Shown one piece after another: positions 1 through 7,980 of a DNA stretch of 64,000 nt. The stretch comes from CAYPNP01 sp964412195 (lineage in GTDB: Bacteria; Acidobacteriota; JAAYUB01). Location of the stretch: the NCBI GenBank assembly GCA_964412195.1, contig CAYPNP010000018.1, positions 1-64,000 of the forward strand, in the 5' to 3' direction. Both the position numbers and the translations under genes were made by a program. Within the stretch, counting starts at the first letter, position 1, and each line of letters begins with the position of its first letter. The notes below the pieces were generated by a model. The model searched no databases. It had not been told where the DNA came from and saw nothing but the letters and a program-made list of their open reading frames with translations.

Positions 1-1
1 G

Positions 2-2566
2 GAGAAGGGCGAGTTCAAGCGCAACCAGTTCGGCGGCTCCATCGGCGGCCCCATCATCAAGGACAAGCTGTTCTTCTTCTTCAACACCGAGTTCTACCGC
101 CTGCGCAACGTCGCGAGCCCGTCGGCCCTGGTCCCGACCCAGGAATTCCGCGACATGATCACCAATCCGTACATCGCCCAGATCTTCCAGCAGTATTACC
201 CCCTGCCGACCGACCTCGGCGGCTCGGTGCCGGGCATGAACGGCTACACCTACTTCGCCGGGAACGAGGCTTCCAACAGCGAGCAGTACACCGTCAAGGC
301 GGACTACATGATGTCCGAGGCCCACTCCATGTCGGCGCGGTACTACGCCAACCCCAGCGACTCCCAGGATCCGCGGGTCCTGCCGGACACCGACCTGGGC
401 CGCTTCCCCTCCGGGGGGCGCACCCAGTCCATCGCCCTTGACTGGACCTGGATCATCTCCCCCACCTTCGTCAACAACGCGAAGCTGGGTTACAACCGCG
501 TGGCCTACGGGTGGTTCCGGCCCGAAACCAACGCGGTCGACCTGGTCTTCAGCGACTTCTACGCCGGTGAAGGTCTGACTTACTTCACCGATTTCGGCGG
601 CCCGTGGGGTTACGGCGACCAGTGGCGCAACACCAGCACCTGGGAAGTCAAGGACACGATCACCTGGACCAAGAACACCCACAGCATCAAGTTCGGCCTC
701 GACTTCCGCCGCATGGCGGACAACGCCGAGACCAACTTCTACATCTACCCGTCCCTGTTCTTCGACCAGTACTACGGTTACGCGCCCAGCTCCGACACCC
801 TGACCAACATCGCCCTCGGCGCCACCGACTACAGCTACCAGGGCATCTACTCCAACGGCGCTGAGTTCGTACCCGGCATGACCGACCACCGCGGCTGGCG
901 CCAGCAAGAGTACGACTTCTTCATCCAGGACGACTGGAAGGTCCTGCCGAACCTGACCCTGAACCTGGGCCTGCGCTACGAGTGGAAGCCCACCCCGTAC
1001 GAAGTCAACAACCTGCTGTCCAACGTCGGCACGGACGTGGTCGGCCAGGGCTACCACCTGCCCAACCAGTACAACTTCTTTGACCCGGCCAACTTCACCG
1101 ACGGCGACTGGACCAACTGGTACTACTACCTGTACGGCTACCTGCCGGACGACAACGCCAACTGGCAGGGTTCGGGTGCCGACATCTTCCTGACTTCCGA
1201 CAGCCAGAAGATCTACAAGGCCCCGAAGTGGAACTTCGCGCCCCGCATCGGCGTGTCCTGGGATCCCTTCGGCGACGGCAAGACCGCCATCCGCGCCGGC
1301 TGGGGCATCTCCTACGACCGCCTCTTCGACAACCTGCTGACCTGGAACGCCTCGCAGCTGCCCTTCGGCGTGGCGGGCGACTTCCCGACCGGCGGCGGCG
1401 GCTACGACGGCGTCCTGCCTGACGGCGCGGCCTACTTCGGCCACGGCACTCCGGTGCCCGAAGTCACGCTGCACCTGCCCCCCTCCTCGTTCTACACGAT
1501 GGTGGTGTACAACACCGAGTGGAACCAGCCGTACATCCAGACCTGGAACGTGTCCGTGCAGCGGGAGATCATCCCGGGCCACATCCTGACCGTGGCCTAT
1601 GCCGGTTCCGCCGGCGTCAACCTGCTGGGCCGCCAGAACTTCAACGCCATGTACAACCCGACGCCCGAGCTGATCCAGGCGATCGCGGACAACGGCTTCT
1701 CCACCGCCAGCGTGCCCACGGTCGTGCGCTACGGCCTGGAGCAGAACTCCCAGTGGTACCAGCTGCACTACATCGACCCGTACATCCACTCCAACTACAA
1801 CGCCCTCCAGACCACCTTCAGCCGCCGCTTCTCCCAGGGCCTGCAGCTGTCCGTCAACTACACCTGGTCCAAGGCGTTCGACAACAACTCCGAGTCCGTC
1901 TACACCGAGGGCGGTTCCAGCCCGTTCTCGTCCAATCCCTATATGCCCAGCTGGGACCGTGGCTACGCGGCCTTCGACGTCCGCCACAACTTCAACACCA
2001 GCTTCATCTACGAGCTGCCTTTCGGCCCCGGCAAGTGGCTCGGCGGCGACACCTCCGGCGTTGTCGGTCAGCTGATCGGCGGCTGGCAGATCAACGGCAT
2101 CGTGTACGCCAACACCGGCTACCCGCTGGATTACAAGGTTGCCCGCGACACCCTGGGCACCAACATGACCGGCGCCCGCGGCCCGGCCCGTCCGTGGATG
2201 ATCTCCGACTCGATCACCACGGGCCCGTATGCCGGCGGCAACGGCCAGGTGGTCGGTCCGACCAATGCCAACTTCGCCTTCGGCACGAACACCATCAACC
2301 TGTTCAATCCGACCGGCGACTACTACCGCGGCTTCTTCCGTGGCCCCGGCTACTTCAACGTCGACTTCTCCATCTTCAAGGAGATCAAGATGCCGTGGTT
2401 CACCTCGGAAGGCTCCAAGCTGCAGCTGCGCGCTGAGGCGTTCAACCTGTTCAACCACACCAACTACACCACGCCCAGCATCACGCTCGGCAGCGCCCGC
2501 CTCGGTGTGACCAGCGGCGCCAACGCCAACCGCCAGATCCAGCTCGGCGCGAAGTTCATCTTCTAG
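2..2566 (+). CDS. TonB-dependent receptor, Oar-like (5' end outside window)
   Basis: Outer-membrane beta-barrel receptor of the Oar-like type; the substrate cannot be told from sequence. The reading frame is open from base 2, so the N-terminal regulatory-like domain and most of the plug lie upstream, and 854 residues are visible. The first visible part carries the plug signature seen in acidobacterial Oar-like proteins (RNQFGGSIGGPI, then KDKLFFFFNTE). The rest is rich in Tyr, Trp, Phe and Asn, with alternating strand patterns such as LTLNLGLRYEW, and a PSWDRGYAAFDVRHNFN segment typical of the barrel. It ends in an aromatic residue (KFIF), as barrels inserted by the BAM machinery do. A strong intrinsic terminator follows 22 bases after the stop, so this is probably the last gene of its transcript. 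Confidence 0.85.
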   Translation, partial: EKGEFKRNQFGGSIGGPIIKDKLFFFFNTEFYRLRNVASPSALVPTQEFRDMITNPYIAQIFQQYYPLPTDLGGSVPGMNGYTYFAGNEASNSEQYTVKADYMMSEAHSMSARYYANPSDSQDPRVLPDTDLGRFPSGGRTQSIALDWTWIISPTFVNNAKLGYNRVAYGWFRPETNAVDLVFSDFYAGEGLTYFTDFGGPWGYGDQWRNTSTWEVKDTITWTKNTHSIKFGLDFRRMADNAETNFYIYPSLFFDQYYGYAPSSDTLTNIALGATDYSYQGIYSNGAEFVPGMTDHRGWRQQEYDFFIQDDWKVLPNLTLNLGLRYEWKPTPYEVNNLLSNVGTDVVGQGYHLPNQYNFFDPANFTDGDWTNWYYYLYGYLPDDNANWQGSGADIFLTSDSQKIYKAPKWNFAPRIGVSWDPFGDGKTAIRAGWGISYDRLFDNLLTWNASQLPFGVAGDFPTGGGGYDGVLPDGAAYFGHGTPVPEVTLHLPPSSFYTMVVYNTEWNQPYIQTWNVSVQREIIPGHILTVAYAGSAGVNLLGRQNFNAMYNPTPELIQAIADNGFSTASVPTVVRYGLEQNSQWYQLHYIDPYIHSNYNALQTTFSRRFSQGLQLSVNYTWSKAFDNNSESVYTEGGSSPFSSNPYMPSWDRGYAAFDVRHNFNTSFIYELPFGPGKWLGGDTSGVVGQLIGGWQINGIVYANTGYPLDYKVARDTLGTNMTGARGPARPWMISDSITTGPYAGGNGQVVGPTNANFAFGTNTINLFNPTGDYYRGFFRGPGYFNVDFSIFKEIKMPWFTSEGSKLQLRAEAFNLFNHTNYTTPSITLGSARLGVTSGANANRQIQLGAKFIF

Positions 2567-2588
2567 TCGAAGGATCTGTTCCTCTTCA

Positions 2589-2618
2589 GGGCCTCCCTCC
2601 GGGGAGGCCCTTTTTTTT
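2589..2618 (+). terminator. Intrinsic terminator after the TonB receptor
   Basis: A perfect 9-bp stem (2589-2597 pairing with 2602-2610), a 4-base loop TCCG and a run of eight T residues. It separates the receptor gene from the next transcription unit. Confidence 0.9.
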
Positions 2619-2645
2619 GGCGCCGGGCCCCGCATTTGCTATAAT
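2617..2645 (+). promoter_or_regulatory. Sigma-70 type promoter for the GWxTD-grpE unit
   Basis: TTGGCG at 2617-2622, a 17-base spacer, and a perfect TATAAT at 2640-2645. It begins inside the T-run of the preceding terminator, so the two signals are fused back to back. Confidence 0.7.
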
Positions 2646-2731
2646 GTCCGGTCGGTGCGGCGGCGAGGACGAACTTTCCGGCTGCCCGAGCATCTAACGT
2701 CTGGGACGAGTCCATCGGGAGGTTGACAGCC

Positions 2732-4381
2732 ATGCCAAAGAGAAGCCCGGGAACGACAGCCTTGGTGTTGCTGCTCCTGATGCTGGTCCTGCCGGTGGCC
2801 GGACGGGGCGCCTCGGGAGACGAGAAGAAGCAGAACCCCGACAAGCAGAAGCGCATCTCCCAGGAGGAGAGCCAGAAGGAACGCTACAAGAAGTGGATGG
2901 AAGAGGACGTATACTACATCATCACCGACGAGGAGAAGAACGTCTTCTCGAAGCTGACCACGGACGAGGAGCGAGAGTCGTTCATCGAGCAGTTCTGGCG
3001 CCGGCGGGACCCCGACCCCAAGACCGACTATAACGAGTACAAGGAAGAGCACTACAAGCGGATCGTCTACGCGAACGAGAACTTCAGCTCCGGCATCCCC
3101 GGCTGGAAGACTGACCGGGGCATGGTGTACATCAAGTTCGGGCCCCCGGACCACATCGAGGACTACGTCTACGGCGCCGGCTACGATCGGCCATCCTGGG
3201 AGGGCCTGGGCAAGACCAAGGTGTTCCCCACCCAGTTTTGGGAGTACCGCTACATCCCCGGCATCGGCTCCGACATCGAGCTGGAATTCGTGGACTCGGG
3301 GGGCGGCAACCTGTACACCCTCACCACCGACCCCAACACCAAGGACCTGCTGCTGCACGCCGACAGCCAGGGCAAGACGCTCGCCGAACAGACCGAGGAC
3401 GCCTGGCGGATCGACCGCGTGGTCAACCGGCACGACGCTGGCTCCCGGGACGACCGGTACACCCACGAGCGGGTCAAGGACCAGCCGTTCAACAAGTATG
3501 AGCTGCTGGCCAACATCAACAAACCCCCGGAGATCAAGTACAAGGACCTGAAATCCATCGTGGACACCCGCATCTCCTACAACCTGTTCCCCTTCGTGGT
3601 GCGGGCGGACTACATCAAGATCTCTGAGCAGCAGGTGCTGGTGCCGGTGACCATCCAGGTGCCCACCGGCGAGATGACGTTCAAGGACCGGAAATTCGAC
3701 GTGGTCAGCGGGGAGCTGAACTTCTACGGCATCGTCACGACCATGAGCGGCCGGTTCGTCCAGGAATTCGAGGACCAGCTCACCCGGGATGTGAAGAAGG
3801 ACGATCTGGAGGCGGAGAAGAAGACCGTCGCCTCCTACCAGAAGTTCCTGCTCCTGGCCTCGGGCATGTACAAGCTAGGCCTGGTGGTCAAGGATGTTAA
3901 CAGCGGCCGGATCGGCTCCCTGGAGATCAAGCTGGACGTGCCCAGCTACCAGAAAGACACCCTCAACGGCAGCTCCTTGATCCTGACCCGCAAGATCACG
4001 AAGGTGAACGACGCCGGCAACGACATCGGGCCGTTCGTGCTGGGGGACCTGAAGCTGGTGCCGGATTTCGACAAGCGTTTCTCCCCCCAGGACCCCCTGC
4101 TGATGTACATGCAGGTCTACAACATGACGATCGACCAGAACCGCCTGGAACCGGATGTTCGCGTGGAGTACATCGCCGAGCTGGACGGGCAGCCGTTCTA
4201 CAAGTACCAGGACCTGAAGGGCGAGACCTACCAGTTCGTCTCCGGAGACCGGCTGGTGATCACCGGCGGGCTGCCCCTGAAGAAGTTCGCCCCCGGCAAG
4301 TACACCCTGCGCATCCGGGTGCACGACAACATCAGCGGCGCGGACCTGGAGCGGGTGGAAAAATTTGAAGTGGTTTCCTGA
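2732..4381 (+). CDS. GWxTD domain-containing protein
   Basis: Exported protein of 549 residues with a GWxTD domain, a family common in Acidobacteriota and related phyla whose biochemical role is not established. A signal peptide is visible at about residues 1-27 (KRS, then a Leu/Val-rich core ending VAGRGAS). The domain follows: an EEKNVFSKLTTDEERESFIEQFW helix, the RRRDPDP motif, then GWKTDRGMVYIKFGPPD, which is the GWxTD signature itself. The second half is beta-rich and may be an Ig-like domain. The start is ATG 2732, 9 bases after GGGAGG; an upstream TTG at 2723 fits less well. grpE starts 19 bases downstream, so the two are probably cotranscribed from the promoter at 2617-2645. Confidence 0.8.
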   Translation: MPKRSPGTTALVLLLLMLVLPVAGRGASGDEKKQNPDKQKRISQEESQKERYKKWMEEDVYYIITDEEKNVFSKLTTDEERESFIEQFWRRRDPDPKTDYNEYKEEHYKRIVYANENFSSGIPGWKTDRGMVYIKFGPPDHIEDYVYGAGYDRPSWEGLGKTKVFPTQFWEYRYIPGIGSDIELEFVDSGGGNLYTLTTDPNTKDLLLHADSQGKTLAEQTEDAWRIDRVVNRHDAGSRDDRYTHERVKDQPFNKYELLANINKPPEIKYKDLKSIVDTRISYNLFPFVVRADYIKISEQQVLVPVTIQVPTGEMTFKDRKFDVVSGELNFYGIVTTMSGRFVQEFEDQLTRDVKKDDLEAEKKTVASYQKFLLLASGMYKLGLVVKDVNSGRIGSLEIKLDVPSYQKDTLNGSSLILTRKITKVNDAGNDIGPFVLGDLKLVPDFDKRFSPQDPLLMYMQVYNMTIDQNRLEPDVRVEYIAELDGQPFYKYQDLKGETYQFVSGDRLVITGGLPLKKFAPGKYTLRIRVHDNISGADLERVEKFEVVS

Positions 4382-4400
4382 CCGCCCGGAGAGGTCGCGC

Positions 4401-5105
4401 GTGACCGAACGCAAGAAAAAGAGCGGCCGGACCCGGCCGGACAATCCCCTCTCTGAACCGCCCCCTCCCGGGGCTATTCCCGAAGTGCACGTCATCGACA
4501 AGCGCTTCTGGGCCCGCCCGGACGCGGAGCGCGTCGGAGAGGCGGAGGCCGTCGACCTGGACCTCAAGCCATCCTATGTCCAGGAACTTGAGCAGAAGAT
4601 GGCCCTGATGGAACAGAAATTCCGAGAGAAGGCAGCCTGGTTCGAGGAGGAGACCCAGCGCATCCAAGCGCGGCTGGCGCGGGAGATGGACCGCCGGCTG
4701 GAGGAGGAGAAAGGCCGGTTCGCCACGGAGCTCCTCGAGGTGCTGGACAATCTCGAGAATGCCGTTCAGGCTTTCCGGCAGGGGGCCTCCGTGGACCAGC
4801 TCCGGCAGGGCGTGGAGCTGGTCCGCGATGGTTTCCAGCGGAAAATGGAGCGGCTCGGGCTGCAGCCCCTTGGGCAGGTCGGCGAATCGTTCGATCCCCG
4901 GATCCACGAAGCCGTCGATGTCCGCGCAGTGGAGGGACCGGAGCAGGATGGCCGGATCATGGCGGTGTGGCAGAAGGGCTTTGCCACCGCGGACCGCCTG
5001 GTCCGCCCGGCCCGCGTCAGCGTGGGGAAATATAGCGGGCCGTTGTCCCAGGCGGCAGAGGCCGCCCCATCCCCAGAGCCGGATTCTCCTTCAAATCTTT
5101 CCTGA
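4401..5105 (+). CDS. grpE: GrpE, nucleotide exchange factor for DnaK
   Basis: Cytoplasmic cochaperone that releases ADP from DnaK. The 234-residue protein has a charged N-terminal extension, a long coiled coil (about residues 50-115), and the GrpE head with the family signature FDPRIHEAVDVRAVEG and a closing GFATADRLVRPARVSVGK. The start chosen is GTG 4401, 6 bases after GGAGAGG. dnaK is not adjacent; it lies at 13884-15809 on the other strand. The last 15 bases overlap the end of the convergent exonuclease gene. Confidence 0.9.
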   Translation: MTERKKKSGRTRPDNPLSEPPPPGAIPEVHVIDKRFWARPDAERVGEAEAVDLDLKPSYVQELEQKMALMEQKFREKAAWFEEETQRIQARLAREMDRRLEEEKGRFATELLEVLDNLENAVQAFRQGASVDQLRQGVELVRDGFQRKMERLGLQPLGQVGESFDPRIHEAVDVRAVEGPEQDGRIMAVWQKGFATADRLVRPARVSVGKYSGPLSQAAEAAPSPEPDSPSNLS

Positions 5106-6281
5106 CAACCGGCGGCGCCGGTATTGCAGCCGCTGCACCAGGCCGGCCCGGTCGGGCCAGGACGCCGCCAGCATCATGAATTCATCGCAGTGCCGGAGCG
5201 CCAGGGAGGCGTCCTTCAGGTAGTGCTCCTCGTAGATCAGCACTTCCTCCAGGCTCTCCGGCGCCTGCCGGGGCCGATGGATGCTGAGGTGGGTGAAGAG
5301 ATCGTAAGACTCCTGCCGGAATCCGGCCCGCTTGCACAGCAGGGCCAGTGTGCGGCCCAGCCCGAGGTGGCGCCGGGCTTCCTGGTGCCACCTCGACGCA
5401 TGGCTCCGGTGCAGGTGCCGGAATTCTTCCAACCGGCCCCGGGCCAGCAGGGAGCGGAGGAGGCAGTCTAGGGCGTGACTGTCCAGCGCCTCGTCCAGCG
5501 ACATCTTCCGGTTGAGTAACGCCAGGAGGGCCCCCATGCCGATCAGGTCCAGCCGGTTGTGTTCGAACACCGGTTCTAGGGTGGCCCGGCCCGCTCCCCG
5601 CAAGTAGCGGAAGTACATCTCCGGCACCAGGGCGCCGGGGAGGTCTCCCCGGCGGGCGAAACCGATGGCCTCCCGCTCCAGGTTCTGGAGGGTGCAGCTG
5701 CCCAGCAGGGGTTTCCAGTACCGGCGGGCCGGGTAGAGGAGGTCGAGCACGGGCTGCCCTGCGTCCAGGGGCTCCAGGCCGTTCATGGCCAGGCGGGTCT
5801 GGAGCAGCGGGAGGTCGTAGCTCTTCCCGTTGAAGCAGACCAGCAGGTCGCTCTCGGCGAGTTCCGCCCGGATCCGCCGCAGGAAGGCTTCCTCGACGCC
5901 CGGTTCCGGCAGGAAATATTGGCGCAGGGTGAGCCCGGATCGCCCGGGTTCCAAGAATGCAAGCCCCATCAAGAAGATGTAGGTGCCTGTGCCGCCGGCG
6001 AGTCCGGTGGTTTCGGCGTCGAGAAACGCCAGGCGGAGGCTTTCGGACCACGAATCCAGTGGCAGGCCGGCCAGGTGAAAGAGATGGGGGCTGACCGGGT
6101 AGGCCGCCGACAACGGCACTTCGCCGTGGCATCCGGACAGCTCCATGATGGATTCGTGGCGCTCCACCTCCGGCGGGGGTTCACCGTCGGGGGCCGGAGC
6201 CGGCGCGGGCGGCCGAACGATTCCCATGCGGGCGACGGGTCGGAGTTTCAGCAGCTGCTGCAGTTTCTCTTTCCGATCCAT
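5091..6281 (-). CDS. RNase H-like (YprB/DnaQ-type) exonuclease family protein
   Basis: A 396-residue protein with a predicted 3'-5' exonuclease fold of the RNase_H_2/YprB type. Acidic and catalytic-type motifs are visible in order: FLDAETTGL (DxE), CFNGKSYDLPLL, and EHNRLDLIGM, the late Asp motif. The C-terminal ~110 residues are helical and TPR-like (ARRHLGLGRTLALLCKRAG). The start MDRKEK is chosen because an earlier in-frame extension reads through GC-rich non-conserved sequence. The zinc-ribbon gene at 6410 is divergent. The 3' end overlaps grpE by 15 bases. The substrate is unknown. Confidence 0.75.
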   Translation of the reverse strand: MDRKEKLQQLLKLRPVARMGIVRPPAPAPAPDGEPPPEVERHESIMELSGCHGEVPLSAAYPVSPHLFHLAGLPLDSWSESLRLAFLDAETTGLAGGTGTYIFLMGLAFLEPGRSGLTLRQYFLPEPGVEEAFLRRIRAELAESDLLVCFNGKSYDLPLLQTRLAMNGLEPLDAGQPVLDLLYPARRYWKPLLGSCTLQNLEREAIGFARRGDLPGALVPEMYFRYLRGAGRATLEPVFEHNRLDLIGMGALLALLNRKMSLDEALDSHALDCLLRSLLARGRLEEFRHLHRSHASRWHQEARRHLGLGRTLALLCKRAGFRQESYDLFTHLSIHRPRQAPESLEEVLIYEEHYLKDASLALRHCDEFMMLAASWPDRAGLVQRLQYRRRRLSGKI

Positions 6282-6350
6282 GGGGGGAGTATACAGGGCG
6301 GGGTGGGAAAAGGAAAGCGTCCCGCCGGCGGCCCGCCGCCGCACAAGGTT

Positions 6351-6380
6351 CTGGCGCAAAGGGAAATAAAGTGATACAAT
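6351..6380 (+). promoter_or_regulatory. Possible promoter for the zinc-ribbon gene
   Basis: CTGGCG at 6351-6356, an 18-base spacer, and TACAAT at 6375-6380. The gene start is about 30 bases further on. Confidence 0.35.
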
Positions 6381-6409
6381 CCGGTAAATTTTCCCGAGGA
6401 GCAATGGAA

Positions 6410-7000
6410 ATGGCGCAGAAGAAAATGAAGGCCGGGGACGAAATCCAGGCCCGCTGCACCAAGTGCAAGAAGACAAGCGCCCATGCGATCGTCGCCATGG
6501 TGGACAAAGAGATCGTGAAGGTGGAATGCCTGGTCTGCGGCAGCACCCACAAGTATCATCCGCCGGAAGCGGAAAAAGCGGTGCCGGCCAAGAAGCCTGT
6601 GATAAAGGAAATCAAGAAAGTGGAGAAGGTGAAGAAAGCGGAGAAGTCCGAGAAGGAGGAATCCGTCAAACCTCCGAAGAAAGCACCGGAAAAGGAAGCC
6701 AAGCCAGCGGCCCCCAAAGCCCCGAAAGCACCCAGGAAAACCGAGCCGAAACCACCAAAACTGACCGAGGCGGAAAAAAAGAGCCAGATCGCCCTGACGG
6801 AATGGCGCAACGCCGTGGAGGGCGTGGATGACGACGAGTTCAAGCCGTACCTCCTCAACGGCGTCTACCAGGAGGACGACTATCTGCTGCACGCCCAGTT
6901 CGGCAAGGGCAAGGTGCTCAAGATCACCGGCATCGGAAAGATGGAAGTGATTTTTGAGACCGGGATCCGGCGCCTCGTCTACAACCGGCAGACATCCTGA
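6410..7000 (+). CDS. Zinc-ribbon protein with Lys/Pro/Ala-rich linker, function unknown
   Basis: A 196-residue soluble protein in three parts. The N-terminus has two CxxC knuckles (RCTKCKK near residue 17 and CLVCGS near residue 44), expected to bind one zinc. The middle (about 57-125) is a low-complexity Lys/Glu/Pro/Ala linker, reminiscent of histone H1-like tails. The C-terminus (about 130-196) is a compact domain ending with QFGKGKVLKITGIGKMEVIFE, resembling the small beta-barrel of CarD-like or SH3-like nucleic-acid-binding modules. ATG 6410 is preferred, 9 bases after GAGGA; ATG 6404 is also possible. A DNA- or RNA-binding role is inference. The 3' end overlaps the convergent pgeF by 22 bases. 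Confidence 0.7.
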   Translation: MAQKKMKAGDEIQARCTKCKKTSAHAIVAMVDKEIVKVECLVCGSTHKYHPPEAEKAVPAKKPVIKEIKKVEKVKKAEKSEKEESVKPPKKAPEKEAKPAAPKAPKAPRKTEPKPPKLTEAEKKSQIALTEWRNAVEGVDDDEFKPYLLNGVYQEDDYLLHAQFGKGKVLKITGIGKMEVIFETGIRRLVYNRQTS

Positions 7001-7806
7001 TCACCCGTTCCCATGATTCCCGAATAGAGCCGCCCCGCCCCCTCTCCGTCCCGTCGGTAGGAGTGGAACAGGGCCGGGCTGCAGCTTGTGCAAAGCGGGC
7101 AGACATCGATGTGCTCCGGTCGAAGCCCCGCCGCTTCCAGCGTCCGCCGCACGCAGGAAGCGAGATCCAGCCGGGGACTGGGTGCCGGTGAAACCACGCT
7201 CCCGGGGAACCGCTGCTCGAACTGCGAGGCCAGGTCATCCCCCACCCGGTAACAACATCCCCAGATGCCGGGCCCGACCGCGGCCCGGATCGTCCCGGGA
7301 GAGGCCCCGAAATCTCCCACCATCACCCGCACCGTCCTCGCCGTGATCTCCCCGAGGGTGCCGCGCCAGCCCGAATGGGCGGCGGCCGCCACGCCGCGTT
7401 CAGGATCGAACAGCAGCACGGGCAGGCAGTCGGCGGTCTGGACGCTCAACCACAACCCCGCGTCGGCCGAGACCAGCGCGTCGGCGGGCGGCGGATATTC
7501 CGGGATGGCCGGGCCGCCGGCCGGCTGGTACGATTCGGCCCCCCCCGTCCCCTGCCGGGCGACCACGACGTGGCAGGAGTGGACCTGGCGCAGCCACGCC
7601 GCGGAGATGCCGGGAAGACCTCCGCCGTCGTCAATGATCGGCGGCCGGCCCGGGTCTTCCTCCGCGGAGGGGTCCCCGGCGCAACCGGCGCGCAGACGCA
7701 GGCCGTCCTCCCAGCGGGTTCCGAAGGCGTGCCGGGCCGGCAGGTCCCGGAATAGGGTTGATTTCAGAATCAGGTTGTTGCTACCATGATCGAAGTAAAA
7801 TGACAT
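6979..7806 (-). CDS. pgeF: Laccase-domain protein, PgeF/YfiH family
   Basis: A 275-residue protein of the multicopper-polyphenol-oxidase-like domain family. Members include the peptidoglycan editing factor PgeF and purine nucleoside phosphorylases/adenosine deaminases, so the exact reaction is uncertain. Visible motifs: QVHSCHVVVA, then VQTADCLPVLLFDP, AAAHSGWRGTLGEI, GPGIWGCCYRVGDD and the C-terminal CTSCSPALFHSYRRDG. These His and Cys residues form the zinc/copper-binding active site in the family. The start MSFYFDHG is 3 bases after GAGGGC, a rather short spacing. A TATAAT-like element lies on this strand at 7857-7852. The Lon-like gene is divergent. Confidence 0.85.
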   Translation of the reverse strand: MSFYFDHGSNNLILKSTLFRDLPARHAFGTRWEDGLRLRAGCAGDPSAEEDPGRPPIIDDGGGLPGISAAWLRQVHSCHVVVARQGTGGAESYQPAGGPAIPEYPPPADALVSADAGLWLSVQTADCLPVLLFDPERGVAAAAHSGWRGTLGEITARTVRVMVGDFGASPGTIRAAVGPGIWGCCYRVGDDLASQFEQRFPGSVVSPAPSPRLDLASCVRRTLEAAGLRPEHIDVCPLCTSCSPALFHSYRRDGEGAGRLYSGIMGTGDQDVCRL

Positions 7807-7980
7807 GTGCCCTCGTCCTGACCGCACGGCAGCGTCGATATCAAAACGGGAATTATAACTCCGTTTCGGCTTTGTCTTCACGCGGAATTGGCGCGGGCGC
7901 CGGCCCGGGGTTCCATCGTCCGGCTGCATGGGATTGGCCCGTGCGGCCGGAATTGAGTTCCGCGCCCAAAGGAGAACCCG

